Below, in pieces: positions 9,269-18,248 of a DNA stretch of 58,469 bases. The notes below the pieces were generated by a model. That model saw only the letters and a list, made by a program, of their open reading frames with translations, had not been told where the DNA came from and did not search any database. Made by a program: the position numbers and the translations under genes. Each line of letters opens with the position of its first letter. The stretch's first letter is position 1. Location of the stretch: NCBI GenBank assembly GCA_963710205.1, contig CAVPZG010000003.1:1-58469 (forward strand), written 5' to 3'. Source of the DNA: Pacificimonas sp963710205 (GTDB taxonomy: Bacteria > Pseudomonadota > Alphaproteobacteria > Sphingomonadales > Sphingomonadaceae).

Positions 9269-10263
9269 CCCATCAGAGCATGCATCTCGTCAGCCGCCCC
9301 AAGGGTATGGTGCAAACAGCGGATTTCGAACTGCGTGAGGGTGACGTGCCCTCGCCCGGCGCCGGTGAGGTTCTTGTGAAGATCAGTCATATCTCCCTCG
9401 ACCCCGCCATGCGCGGCTGGATGAACGAGGGCAAAAGCTACATTCCGCCCGTCGGCATCGGCGAGGTCATGCGCGCAGGCGCAGTGGGGGAGGTTCTGGA
9501 TTCGCTTGCGGACGAGTTCGCGAAGGGCGACTGGGTGCAGGGCACGATGGGCGTGCAGACGCATGCCGTGATGAAGCCCGCCGACCTGACGAAAATCGAT
9601 ACGTCGCTTGCGCCGCCAGAGCGTTATCTGTCGGCGCTCGGTATGCCAGGCATGACCGCCTATTTCGGCATTCTGGACGTGGGCGCGCTGAAGGAGGGTG
9701 AAACCGTCGTCGTCTCCGCCGCGTCGGGTGCGGTCGGAGCGCTTGTCTGCCAGATCGCCAAGATCAAGAACTGCCGCGTTATCGGCATCGCGGGCGGTCC
9801 GGAAAAATGCAAATATCTGACGGACGAACTCGGCGTGGACGCTGCCATCGACTACAAGAAGGATGATGTGCTGAAAGCGATGGCGACCGCCTGCCCCAAA
9901 GGCGTCGATGTCTACTTCGACAATGTCGGCGGACCGATACTGGAGGCAGCGATGACACTGCTCGCGCGCCATGCCCGCGTCGTCATCTGCGGCGCGATCG
10001 CGGGCTATAACGACTTTTCCAAGATCCAGGGTCCGCGCAATTACCTCAATCTCCTTGTGCAGCATGCCCGCATGGAGGGCTTCGTCGTGTTCGATTATCG
10101 GGACCGTTACGCCGAGGGCATCGCCGACATGGCGAAATGGCTGTCCGAAGGAAAGATGGTCGCCAAGGAGGACATCCGCGAGGGCGGCGTCAGTCGTTAT
10201 GTCGAGGTTCTGAACATGCTGTTCTCGGGCGACAACTTCGGGAAACTGGTGCTGAAGACATGA
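9265..10263 (+). CDS. Zinc-independent MDR-family NADP-dependent oxidoreductase
   Basis: 332 residues. It resembles the leukotriene B4 12-hydroxydehydrogenase/CurA branch of medium-chain dehydrogenases. The Rossmann motif is AASGAVGALVCQIAK, followed by GIAGGPEKCKYL, and the zinc-binding residues of alcohol dehydrogenases are absent. Family members reduce alkenal/one double bonds with NADPH. It is coupled by ATGA overlap to the flippase gene, though no functional link is obvious. A palindrome follows the stop. Confidence 0.9.
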   Translation: MTHQSMHLVSRPKGMVQTADFELREGDVPSPGAGEVLVKISHISLDPAMRGWMNEGKSYIPPVGIGEVMRAGAVGEVLDSLADEFAKGDWVQGTMGVQTHAVMKPADLTKIDTSLAPPERYLSALGMPGMTAYFGILDVGALKEGETVVVSAASGAVGALVCQIAKIKNCRVIGIAGGPEKCKYLTDELGVDAAIDYKKDDVLKAMATACPKGVDVYFDNVGGPILEAAMTLLARHARVVICGAIAGYNDFSKIQGPRNYLNLLVQHARMEGFVVFDYRDRYAEGIADMAKWLSEGKMVAKEDIREGGVSRYVEVLNMLFSGDNFGKLVLKT

Positions 10264-10292
10264 GGATCAACCGCGGCGCATCGGGAGATGCG

Positions 10293-10317
10293 TCATCCTG
10301 AATCTGTTTCAGGATGA
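10293..10317. repeat. Perfect 10-bp palindrome, dispersed-repeat-like, at the convergent gene junction
   Basis: TCATCCTGAA at 10293-10302 and TTCAGGATGA at 10308-10317 form a perfect 10-bp stem with a 5-nt loop. It lies between the MDR stop (10263) and the 3' end of nnrD, and supplies the last two Ser codons and the stop of nnrD. The sequence resembles short intergenic palindromes I recall as common in sphingomonad genomes; copy number cannot be judged from one window. It may also act as a bidirectional terminator. Confidence 0.7.
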
Positions 10318-11106
10318 AATATCGCGCTGGTCGAACAAGTCTCCCAAAATTTCCCGCATCGCGCCCGCCAGATCCCCTGCGACCAGTCCGGGTCCGATCC
10401 GCCGCCCCGCTTCGCCGTGAATCCAGACGGCCGCGCAGGCGGCGCCGAACGGCGGCATGGCCTGCGCGGCGAGACCTGCGATCATTCCCGCCAGCACGTC
10501 GCCCGTTCCCGCCTTGGCAAGCCATTCGCTGGCGTGACGGTTCACGACGGCGCGCCCGTCCGGCGCGGCGATGACGGTATCGGGACCCTTCAGCACGACG
10601 ATGGCTCCGGTGTGCGCTGCGGCAGCGCGGGCGCGGCTTTCCCGGTCGCCGACGATATTCGGGAAAAAGCGGGCAAATTCGCCTTCATGCGGTGTCAGGA
10701 TGGCGGTCCTGTCCCTTGCGACTGGAAAATCCGGCAGCCCGATCGCGTCGGCATCACAGATCGCGGCGAAGTCGCCGGACAGATTTCGCAGGACAGTCTC
10801 GTGTTCGGCAGCCACGCCCCCGCATCCCGCAAGCACCGCCATGGGCCTCCGGATGTCGGCGAGACCGCCCTCGCTCACCATGATGTCAGGGGGCAGGCTG
10901 GCACGGTACACATCGCCGCGTTCGCTCGCCAGCACGCTCACAAGTCCGGCCCCCATTCGCGAACAGGCCTCAGCCGCCAGACGCGTTGCCCCGGTCAGCG
11001 CTGGCGCACCCAGAATGACGGCGTGCCCGCGGTCATATTTGTGGCCATCCGCCGCTGGACGGGGAAGCAGATGCCGCCAGAGGCTGGGCTCGTTGTCTTT
11101 CGTCAC
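10309..11106 (-). CDS. nnrD: ADP/ATP-dependent NAD(P)H-hydrate dehydratase, stand-alone
   Basis: 265 residues of the YjeF C-terminal/ribokinase-like fold. Diagnostic stretches are HKYDRGHAVILG at the N-terminus, LTPHEGEFARFF, VVLKGPDTVIAAPDG and the phosphate-binding AGTGDVLAGMIAG. It repairs hydrated NAD(P)H. In most bacteria it is fused to the NnrE epimerase; here the epimerase domain is absent and not found elsewhere in the window. It is last in the UPF0262-dcd-rarD-murA operon, 12 bp after murA. Its stop codon lies inside a palindromic element. Confidence 0.9.
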   Translation of the reverse strand: MTKDNEPSLWRHLLPRPAADGHKYDRGHAVILGAPALTGATRLAAEACSRMGAGLVSVLASERGDVYRASLPPDIMVSEGGLADIRRPMAVLAGCGGVAAEHETVLRNLSGDFAAICDADAIGLPDFPVARDRTAILTPHEGEFARFFPNIVGDRESRARAAAAHTGAIVVLKGPDTVIAAPDGRAVVNRHASEWLAKAGTGDVLAGMIAGLAAQAMPPFGAACAAVWIHGEAGRRIGPGLVAGDLAGAMREILGDLFDQRDISS

Positions 11107-11118
11107 GGGCGCTGCCCG

Positions 11119-12399
11119 CTAATCCCCGCTGGCGCGTTCGATGTCGGCACCGACGGCACTCAGCTTTTCTTCCAGTCGCTCATAGCCCCGGTCCAGATGG
11201 TGGACGCGCAGCACCTGGGTTTCGCCCCTTGCGGCCAGACCGGCGATAACGAGGCTCATGGACGCGCGCAGGTCGGTGGCCATGACCGGGGCGCCGGCCA
11301 GTTCGCTCACGCCCTGCACTGTGGCGGTTCGGCCCACGACGTCGATTTCCGCACCCATGCGCTCCAGCTCGCTGACATGCATGAAGCGGTTCTCGAAGAT
11401 GGTTTCAGTCAAGACGCTCGTCCCTTCGGCAAGGCTGAGCATGGCCATCATCTGCGCCTGCATGTCCGTGGGAAAATCGGGGAAGGGCTGGGTTTCGATA
11501 TTGACCGGACGGATAGGACCGCTGCGACTGACGCGGATCCCCGTCTCCGTCGGCGCGATGGTGACGCCAGCCTCACGCAATTTGTCGAGGACGACGCCCA
11601 GCGTTTCCGGCATTGCGCCGACCAGCTCGACATCGCCGCCGGTAATGGCGGCGGCGCAGGCATAGCTGCCGGCCTCGATGCGGTCGGACATGACGGCATA
11701 GGTATCGCCGTGCAGGCTGGTGACGCCCTTGACGGTCAGCGTAGACGTGCCGATGCCCGTGATCTTCGCGCCCATACCAACCAGGCACTGGGCGAGGTCG
11801 GTGATCTCCGGTTCCTGCGCGGCATTCTCGATTATGGTCTCACCCTCGGCAAGAGTTGCGGCCATCAGCGCGTTTTCGGTCGCGCCGACAGACACGACCG
11901 GAAATTTGATTCGGCCCCCCTTCAGGCCCTTTTTTGCCGTGGCGACGACGCTGTCATCGCCAATCTCGATCTTCGCGCCCAGCGCTTGCATCGCCTTCAG
12001 GTGCAGGTCGATGGGCCGCGCGCCGATCTGGCAGCCGCCCGGCAATGGTACGCGCGCCCGGCCGCATCGGGCGAGCAGCGGCCCCAGAACCAGAATGGAC
12101 GCCCGCATCTTGCGGTTGATGTCCGCGGGCGCTTCGGTGGAGGTGATGCGCCCCGCCTTCAGCGTCATGACCCGGCCAAAGACTTCGGGGCGCTTGCCCT
12201 CGATCTCGGTCGATACGCCCATCTGGTTGACCATATGGCCGAACATGTCGACATCGGCGAGGCGTGGGAGGTTGCGCAGCGTCAGCGGTTCCTCGGTCAG
12301 AAGCGCCGCCGGAATCAGCGTCAGCGCGGCGTTCTTCGCGCCGGAAATCTGGATTTTGCCGGAGAGCGGGCGTCCGCCGCGAATGATGATCTTGTCCAT
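11119..12399 (-). CDS. murA: UDP-N-acetylglucosamine 1-carboxyvinyltransferase
   Basis: 426 residues, full length for MurA. It catalyses the first committed step of peptidoglycan synthesis, transfer of enolpyruvate from PEP to UDP-GlcNAc. The N-terminal KIQISGAKNAAL and the active-site loop LPGGCQIGARP are present. The Cys of that loop (equivalent to E. coli Cys115) is retained, so fosfomycin sensitivity at the target is expected. The start is 4 bp from the rarD stop. Confidence 0.97.
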   Translation of the reverse strand: MDKIIIRGGRPLSGKIQISGAKNAALTLIPAALLTEEPLTLRNLPRLADVDMFGHMVNQMGVSTEIEGKRPEVFGRVMTLKAGRITSTEAPADINRKMRASILVLGPLLARCGRARVPLPGGCQIGARPIDLHLKAMQALGAKIEIGDDSVVATAKKGLKGGRIKFPVVSVGATENALMAATLAEGETIIENAAQEPEITDLAQCLVGMGAKITGIGTSTLTVKGVTSLHGDTYAVMSDRIEAGSYACAAAITGGDVELVGAMPETLGVVLDKLREAGVTIAPTETGIRVSRSGPIRPVNIETQPFPDFPTDMQAQMMAMLSLAEGTSVLTETIFENRFMHVSELERMGAEIDVVGRTATVQGVSELAGAPVMATDLRASMSLVIAGLAARGETQVLRVHHLDRGYERLEEKLSAVGADIERASGD

Positions 12400-12403
12400 G
12401 GTG

Positions 12404-13297
12404 TCAGGCCTTAGCGATGCGACTGCGTCCGCGAAAGCCGCCGATGGAGAAAGCCGCCAGACCCGCCCAGATGAACAGGAACGCGGTGAGGCGCGGACCG
12501 TCCATGGGCTCGTCGTAGAGAAACACGCCCAGCAGGAAGACGCAGGTCGGCGCGAGATATTGCAGGAAACCGAGCGCGGTCAGGCTCATGCGGCGCGCGG
12601 CATGGCCAAACAGGGCCAGCGGCACTGACGTCACGACCCCGGACAGCATCAGCAGAAGCGTCATGACAAGCGGCTGGGAGAACACCCCCCCTTCATGTGC
12701 CATCAGCCACCAGAGCGCGATGGGGGCGAGCAGCACGGTTTCCACCAGCAGCCCCGTGATGGCATCCACGGCCGCGCGGTTGCGCGCAAAACTGTAAAAC
12801 GCGAATGCGGCTGCCAGTCCCAGCGACAACAGCGGCAGGTTCCCGCGTGCGATGGTCATGATGCCAATTCCGATCGACGCGAGCGCGATGGCGGCAATCT
12901 GCCATCTGCCAAGACGTTCTTTCAGCAGGACGACACCCAGCGCGGTGTTGATGAGTGGCTGGATGAAATAGCCAAGGCTGGTGTCAAGCACGCGTTCGTT
13001 CAGCACGGCCCAGGTATAAATATACCAGTTCACGCCGATCATGACGGCGGAGAACAGCAGCCAGCCAATCACGGCGGGTGTTTTCAGCGCCGCCGCGACA
13101 GCCGCGCCTTTCCTCATCACGAGCACGACGATCAGGAGGAGCACCGCCGACCAGAAGACCCTGTGAGCAAGGACGGCGGCCGCAGACAGGCCCTCGAACA
13201 GCTTTAGGTAAACGGGCATCATGCCCCAGATCAGATAGGCACCAAGCGCCGCGTAGAGTCCCGACCTGTCCCGCTCCACGATCCCTGTTGTGGTCAA
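12404..13297 (-). CDS. rarD: RarD/EamA family drug/metabolite transporter
   Basis: 297 residues with ten predicted transmembrane helices in the two-EamA arrangement. RarD-specific stretches are YLIWGMMPVYLKLF, GVNWYIYTWAVL and SLGYFIQPLINTALG. RarD proteins are DMT-superfamily permeases of uncertain substrate (chloramphenicol sensitivity protein in older annotation). Spacing is 4 bp on both sides (dcd upstream, murA downstream), so it is an operon member. Confidence 0.92.
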   Translation of the reverse strand: MTTTGIVERDRSGLYAALGAYLIWGMMPVYLKLFEGLSAAAVLAHRVFWSAVLLLIVVLVMRKGAAVAAALKTPAVIGWLLFSAVMIGVNWYIYTWAVLNERVLDTSLGYFIQPLINTALGVVLLKERLGRWQIAAIALASIGIGIMTIARGNLPLLSLGLAAAFAFYSFARNRAAVDAITGLLVETVLLAPIALWWLMAHEGGVFSQPLVMTLLLMLSGVVTSVPLALFGHAARRMSLTALGFLQYLAPTCVFLLGVFLYDEPMDGPRLTAFLFIWAGLAAFSIGGFRGRSRIAKA

Positions 13298-13301
13298 GCG
13301 C

Positions 13302-13856
13302 CTACAGCTTCGGCAGCGTCACGCCGCGCTGGCCCTGATATTTACCGGCGCGGTCGGCATAGGTCGTCTCGCAGGGTTCGTTGCCCCGCAGGAACAGGAA
13401 CTGGCACGCGCCCTCATTGGCATAGACCTTCGCGGGCAGCGGCGTCGTGTTTGAAAATTCCAGTGTGACATGCCCTTCCCACCCCGGCTCCAGCGGCGTG
13501 ACGTTCACGATGATGCCGCAGCGGGCATAGGTGGATTTGCCAAGGCAGATCACAAGAACATCCTTCGGTACGCGGAAATACTCGACCGTCCGCGCCAGCG
13601 CGAAGCTGTTCGGCGGAATGATGCAGCAGTCCGTCTTCCGGTCGACGAAGCTGTTCGCGTCGAAATTCTTTGGATCGACGACGGCACTGTTCACATTGGT
13701 GAAAATCTTGAACTCGTCCGCGACCCGCGCATCATAACCGTATGAGGAAAGCCCGTAGGAAATCGTCCCCTCGCGCCTCTGTCCATCCACGAACGGTTCG
13801 ATCATGGCATGATCCTGCGCCTGTGCGCGAATCCACTTGTCGGACATGACGGACAT
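13302..13856 (-). CDS. dcd: dCTP deaminase
   Basis: 184 residues, the normal length for the trimeric dCTP deaminase that makes dUTP for dTTP synthesis. Family motifs are ISYGLSSYGYDAR, CLGKSTYARCGI and the catalytic region LEPGWEGHVTLEFSNTTPL. It sits 6 bp after UPF0262 and 4 bp before rarD. Confidence 0.97.
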   Translation of the reverse strand: MSVMSDKWIRAQAQDHAMIEPFVDGQRREGTISYGLSSYGYDARVADEFKIFTNVNSAVVDPKNFDANSFVDRKTDCCIIPPNSFALARTVEYFRVPKDVLVICLGKSTYARCGIIVNVTPLEPGWEGHVTLEFSNTTPLPAKVYANEGACQFLFLRGNEPCETTYADRAGKYQGQRGVTLPKL

Positions 13857-13862
13857 TGATGC

Positions 13863-14357
13863 TTATCCCCGGATATGTAGCACGCAGATCAGCGTGAATA
13901 GACGTCTTGCGGTGTCGAAATCGACCTCGATCTTCCCGGACAGGCGCTCTTTCAGCAGCTCGGCGGCGTCGTTGTGGATGCCGCGGCGGGCCATGTCGAT
14001 GGTCTCGATCTCGTGCGGCGTCGATTGGCGAATGGCCTGATAATAGCTTTCGCAAATGGCGAAATAGTCGCGCACGGTGCGGCGGAAGGGGCTTAGCGGG
14101 ATGACGATGCTGTCGAGCTTCCCGCCGTTCTCCCGATTGACATCGACTGCCAGACGCCCGTCTTCGACGCGCAGCAGGATGCGATAGGGGCCGGGATAAT
14201 CACCGGCGGCATCCGTGGTCACGCGAAAGCTGTTGCCCTCCAGCAGGTCGAAAATGGCGACCCGGCGTTCCTGTTCGATATCGGCGCTGCGCCACAGGAT
14301 CGTGCGCTCGTCCAGCTGAACGTCGATGATGCGGTGGGAGGCGGACATATCGCTCAC
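13863..14357 (-). CDS. UPF0262 family protein
   Basis: 164 residues, a conserved alphaproteobacterial family of unknown function. The GTG at 14357 is preferred because AGGAG lies 9 nt upstream; the in-frame ATG at 14348 would leave an 18-nt gap. Recognisable stretches are LDERTILWRSADIEQER and SPFRRTVRDYFAICESYY. It heads the five-gene operon with dcd, rarD, murA and nnrD. Confidence 0.9.
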   Translation of the reverse strand: MSDMSASHRIIDVQLDERTILWRSADIEQERRVAIFDLLEGNSFRVTTDAAGDYPGPYRILLRVEDGRLAVDVNRENGGKLDSIVIPLSPFRRTVRDYFAICESYYQAIRQSTPHEIETIDMARRGIHNDAAELLKERLSGKIEVDFDTARRLFTLICVLHIRG

Positions 14358-14404
14358 GGGAACAGGCTCCTAGAGCGATGCGGGGATGGACGGAAGCCCG
14401 GAGA

Positions 14405-14443
14405 ACGGAAAATGGCGCGCTTTCCCGATTGGAAAGCGCGCCA
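14405..14443 (-). terminator. Rho-independent terminator after the M10 peptidase gene
   Basis: A perfect 13-bp stem (arms 14413-14425 and 14431-14443) with a 5-nt loop is followed on the minus strand by TTTTCC. It lies 30 bp past the serralysin stop and isolates the protease gene from the UPF0262 operon. Confidence 0.9.
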
Positions 14444-14472
14444 GGGTTCCGTGTCACCAGCCTTGAGAGGGC

Positions 14473-16986
14473 TCAGGCGATGAAATAGTCCGTTCCGAAC
14501 AGCTCCTGCGGCATATGCGCCGTCAGGAACGGCAGATCCGCAAGGTCAGCGGGTACGTTGCCGCCATTGCCGGTGACCGGCGCGAACACGTCGCGGGGCC
14601 CGAATTCGTGGTCGCCGTGATCGTGGTCATAGCCATCATCGAAATAGGGCACCGTGTCGGCCAGCGGATCGACCGGCTGCAGTCCGCCAGCAGCTTCATA
14701 AAGGATGACATCGCGGAATTCCGAATTGCCAATCCCGTCAGAGCTCTTGTCGTCATCGTTGATGAACGTCAGCCAGTCGATCTGACCGCTGGTGTAATCA
14801 CCAAGGTTGATCGTGAAGGTCTGCCATTCGCCGTCGCCGGTATATTCGAAATCCCGGCTTCCCCAGCTCTGCGTACCGGCCAGATTGAAGGCCTGTTTCG
14901 AGCTGATGCTGTCGTCGGTGTCCCAGCCAATGCCCTGGATTTCACCCTGCGCCGTGCTGCGGAAGCTGAAGCTCAGAACCGTGTCGTCGGTTACGTCGTA
15001 ATCGACGGCTGTCTTCTTCCAGGTATTGCCGTCGATCAGCAGGCTGTTGCCATCCGTTGAGAAGGCGGCCTCGGCACGGTCCTCCGTGCTGTAGCTTTCG
15101 ACAGCGGCGCTATCGAAATCGATGGGCGTACCACTGCCGGGTGTCGGCGTCGGCGTCGGTGTCGGGGTTGGCGTCGGCGTCGTCGCATCGCCTTCCTCAT
15201 AAATTCTGACGTCGCGGAATTCGGAATTGCCGATGCCGTTTTTGGAGCTGTCGTCATCGTTGATGAAGGTCAGCACGTCGATATTGCCACTGGTATAGTC
15301 ACCAAGGCGGATGTTGAACGTCTGCCAGTCGCCGTTGCCGGTATATTCGAAGTCCCGGCTTCCCCAGTTCTGTGAGCCGGCGAGGTTGAATGCCTGCTTG
15401 GAACTGATGCTGTTGTCACTGTCCCAGCCGATGCCCTGGATCTCGCCCTGTTTCGTGCTGCGGAAGCTGAACGTCAGGATGGTGTCATCGGTCACGTCAT
15501 AATCGACCGTGGCTTTCTTCCAGCTGTTGCCGTCGATCAGCAGCGTCGTGCCGGACGCGGAAAACGCCGTCTTCGCAACGTCCTGTCCGCCATAGCTGGC
15601 CAGCGCAACCTTGCTGAAATCGATCGCCGCGCCGTCCGGTGTTGGTGTCGGCGTCGGCGTCGGTGTCGGGGTTGGCGTCGGCGTCGGGGTTGGTGTCGGT
15701 GTCGGAGAAGGCGTTGGTGCCGTCCCACCATCGAACAGCGCATCGACTTCTGCATAGCTCAGCGTCTTGTCGGTGAAGACGAAGCTCTCGACGTCATTGT
15801 AGACCGTGTCCTTGCCGTCACCCAGAATGGTCAGGCCGCCGGAAACGCGTCCCACGGTTACCGTCGTTGAGGATGCGTCGATGGTGACGATGTCCGTGCC
15901 GCTGCCGCCGCGAATGATATCGTTGCCTGCACCGCCATAGAAATGATCGTTGCCTGCGCCGCCCTCCAGCGTGTCGTTGCCAGCCAGGCCATACAGGTCG
16001 TCATTGCCCGCGCCGCCTTTCAGTATGTTGTTGAGGGCATTGCCGGTCAGGCTGTCATTGCCGCTGCCGCCAGTGCCGTTCTCGATCTTGGCGCCATAGG
16101 CGATGCCGACATTCTGTGTCAGGCCGTCGCCGACGTCGGAATAGGCACCCTCGCGCAGATCGAGGCGCTGCGTGGTCGTGAAACCGCTCAGATCAATCGT
16201 GTCCGTACCCGCGCCGTCCCAGATGGTAAGGACGGGGGTGGCATTGACCGTAAAATCATAAAGCTCGTTGCCCGCATTGGCGTTGAAGCCATAGACGGTG
16301 TTGCCAGCGCGCGTCGTGAAGTCCGCGCCATACATTTCCTGCGCGGCAAGGATGTCGTAAACCATCGGCGTCTGCACGCGCACATAGCCGCCCGAATACC
16401 AGTCCGCGCCGGTGTTCGAGGCATTGAAATAGGACATGATGGTATACTGCCAGCTGTCCTCGGCATGTTCCCAGCCGGTCGACCGATCGCCATAGCGCGG
16501 GCTGCCACCATTATAGCTGCCTGCATGGTTCAGGCCGATCGCATGGCCGATTTCATGGACGATCGTCTGGAATTCATAATCGCCAGCGTCCGGCGTCTTC
16601 AGGGCGCCGTAGCGGCTGGTGTTCAGCCAGACGGAACCCGACACGCGCGCATAGCTGTAGCTTTCGTCACCTACGCGGCTTGGAAAATACGCATGGGCAT
16701 AGCTGATGTTCGTGCTCGTATTCGAAAATTTGATATCGGCGGCGTTGGGATTGGAGGCCTCGACGAAGCTTGGGGCAATAATGTCGTCCCAAAGCGTAAT
16801 CGCCTGACGCGCGGCGGCTGCCTGCTGCGAATTAAACGCCGACCACCCTGCCTGCTCACCATAGCCGGATGCAAATGCCGAGCTGGTCGTGATACCAAAA
16901 GTTACGGTTTTCGCTATCGAACCGCTAGAAGTGCGCCACGTTGCGCCACTATTAAGCTGATCTACTAAAGCACTATTAATCGCCAT
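14473..16986 (-). CDS. Serralysin-like M10 metalloprotease with RTX repeats and two carbohydrate-binding-like modules
   Basis: 837 residues from the ATG at 16986; the in-frame ATG at 17001 lacks a ribosome site. No Sec signal. The catalytic domain has the zinc motif HEIGHAIGLNH (His144, Glu145, His148, His154) and the Met-turn YTIMSYF (Met184). RTX calcium repeats (GGAGNDxL type) cover about 310-370. Two PT-rich linkers (about 430-460 and 608-625) separate two nearly identical ~140-residue beta-rich modules. The extreme C-terminus (GTDYFIA) resembles the serralysin type I secretion signal. It is predicted to be exported by an ABC type I system, which is not encoded in this window. The modules' family is not certain. 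Confidence 0.92.
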   Translation of the reverse strand: MAINSALVDQLNSGATWRTSSGSIAKTVTFGITTSSAFASGYGEQAGWSAFNSQQAAAARQAITLWDDIIAPSFVEASNPNAADIKFSNTSTNISYAHAYFPSRVGDESYSYARVSGSVWLNTSRYGALKTPDAGDYEFQTIVHEIGHAIGLNHAGSYNGGSPRYGDRSTGWEHAEDSWQYTIMSYFNASNTGADWYSGGYVRVQTPMVYDILAAQEMYGADFTTRAGNTVYGFNANAGNELYDFTVNATPVLTIWDGAGTDTIDLSGFTTTQRLDLREGAYSDVGDGLTQNVGIAYGAKIENGTGGSGNDSLTGNALNNILKGGAGNDDLYGLAGNDTLEGGAGNDHFYGGAGNDIIRGGSGTDIVTIDASSTTVTVGRVSGGLTILGDGKDTVYNDVESFVFTDKTLSYAEVDALFDGGTAPTPSPTPTPTPTPTPTPTPTPTPTPTPDGAAIDFSKVALASYGGQDVAKTAFSASGTTLLIDGNSWKKATVDYDVTDDTILTFSFRSTKQGEIQGIGWDSDNSISSKQAFNLAGSQNWGSRDFEYTGNGDWQTFNIRLGDYTSGNIDVLTFINDDDSSKNGIGNSEFRDVRIYEEGDATTPTPTPTPTPTPTPGSGTPIDFDSAAVESYSTEDRAEAAFSTDGNSLLIDGNTWKKTAVDYDVTDDTVLSFSFRSTAQGEIQGIGWDTDDSISSKQAFNLAGTQSWGSRDFEYTGDGEWQTFTINLGDYTSGQIDWLTFINDDDKSSDGIGNSEFRDVILYEAAGGLQPVDPLADTVPYFDDGYDHDHGDHEFGPRDVFAPVTGNGGNVPADLADLPFLTAHMPQELFGTDYFIA
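14690..15635 (-). repeat. Tandem duplication of ~140-residue module and PT microsatellites inside the M10 gene
   Basis: The segments encoding the two beta-rich modules (about 15635-15195 and 15125-14690) are near-identical in protein and very similar in DNA. Shared landmarks are YDVTDDT, FSFRST, GEIQGIGWD, SISSKQAFNLAG, NWGSRDFEYTG/SWGSRDFEYTG and GIGNSEFRDV. Each is preceded by a Pro-Thr coding tract built on a 6-bp unit (about 15640-15715 and 15140-15185). This is a recent internal duplication, with tracts able to change length by slippage. Confidence 0.85.
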
Positions 16987-17487
16987 TATGAGGCCCCTCA
17001 TAAAGAATTACTGATATGTCGGATGGACCGCGCGTCAGATATTGATCCGCTACGCGATGATGAGACTTTCGTGTTTTCTACGCCCCCGTATGACACGCCT
17101 AATAGAATCTATTGGCGCCGTTGAAAGTGAGCGAGCGTTGGGCCGTTACGGTGTAACGATGAACGGAATCAGACGCTCGTTTCGTCTCGATTTGGGCATG
17201 ATGCGCCGAGGAGGTTTACAAACCCTAAAGGGCGGGCAGCCGTTTTGCGGGCGGAGCCACAGGGACGACAGGCCGGGTATCGCCGGCCGCGGAACAGCCA
17301 TCTGACATGCAAGACATTTCTGTCCGGGAATATCGGCGTGCGAGATGATTACGGCTGCGTTGAATTGCCCTCAACGCAGGTTCAACGGATGCCGCGCGTT
17401 GCGGGAGCGGCGTTATTCCGCTCCTGGAAATGCCAATCCGCCGCCCCTGGCGGGGGAAAGACTCGCTGTGCCGGGATGTCTGGAAAA
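16987..17487. other. Intergenic region, about 500 bp, upstream of the M10 protease
   Basis: No convincing gene. An 87-residue frame at 17042-17305 has no recognisable domain or good ribosome site. The part next to the protease (about 17000-17110) is more AT-rich than its surroundings and probably holds the protease promoter. Nothing else was recognised. Confidence 0.6.
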
Positions 17488-17564
17488 TGGCGCGCCCGGA
17501 AGGATTCGAACCTCCGACCCCCTGATTCGTAGTCAGGTACTCTATCCAGCTGAGCTACGGGCGC
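17488..17564 (-). tRNA. tRNA-Arg (anticodon ACG)
   Basis: 77 nt including an encoded CCA (complement of TGG at 17488-17490). The acceptor stem GCGCCCG/CGGGCGC pairs fully. The D arm has AGCTCAGCTGGATAGAG, the anticodon arm CCTGA-CTACGAA-TCAGG gives anticodon ACG, and the T arm has GGTTCGAATCC. ACG reads CGN arginine codons after A34 is edited to inosine. Confidence 0.97.
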
Positions 17565-17688
17565 GCGGGGAAGGCGTGGCTGTTAGGGCGGGAATCGCGG
17601 GCAATCAAGCCCCGTCTGACATGCGCGGCCCAGATACATGTCGGAAAAGTGTCTCGCGGGATGAGTCGGGCCGGGCTATGAGCGCCCC

Positions 17689-18222
17689 ATGCGCGTCGTC
17701 ATTCCCATCCTGTTGGTTTTTGCGTCTTCGGCCTGCGCCAGTCGCGGTGCGGATGGGGAGTGGCCAAGCCTGGCCTATCGCCCGGGCGAGAATGTGCTGC
17801 AGGGACCGTGCGATCCACGCGGCACGCAGACGGCGGACATGATTTCGGAGGCGAAACCAGCTGACGTCATGTTGCCGCCGACCGTTCCTTCCGATGCCAG
17901 TCTGACGGCCCTCGAGAGCAGCCTTGCAGAGATTGAGGCGGAGTGGGCGGCGCAGGCCGCGCGCACGGAAACGGCGGTAGCTGCCGCCGCCGGCCGGAAG
18001 GAGGGACCGGTCTGGGGCGGCGCGCAGATCGCGCTCAGCAGACTGGAGGCCGTTTATGGCCGCGCCGCGCCCCTGGAGACACGGATGGCGGCCCTGCTTG
18101 CGGAATTCATGTCGCCCGCGCTGATCCCTGATGAGGTGGCGCGGCTGGATGCGCGCCTGACGGCCTTCCGGGCCCGGCATCTGGAACGTCTCGATAGGCT
18201 CAGGACCCGGGTGGAGCGGTAA
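17689..18222 (+). CDS. Hypothetical secreted or lipoprotein with coiled-coil-prone region
   Basis: 177 residues. The N-terminus MRVVIPILLVFASSACASRG is a signal sequence ending near a Cys; the lipobox (SSAC) is imperfect, so lipidation is uncertain. The rest is Ala/Glu/Arg-rich, mostly helical, with heptad-like spacing (about 70-177). No family recognised. It converges on the usher gene with 26 bp between stops. Confidence 0.6.
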   Translation: MRVVIPILLVFASSACASRGADGEWPSLAYRPGENVLQGPCDPRGTQTADMISEAKPADVMLPPTVPSDASLTALESSLAEIEAEWAAQAARTETAVAAAAGRKEGPVWGGAQIALSRLEAVYGRAAPLETRMAALLAEFMSPALIPDEVARLDARLTAFRARHLERLDRLRTRVER

Positions 18223-18248
18223 ACCTTAGTTGTCTCAGACGACTTTCG

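Noticed and set aside
15140..15715. Short regular repeats that could suggest a CRISPR array
   Set aside because: They are 6-bp Pro-Thr codon repeats inside the M10 gene with no spacers.
17042..17305. 87-residue frame in the M10 upstream region
   Set aside because: No ribosome site, domain or conserved feature.
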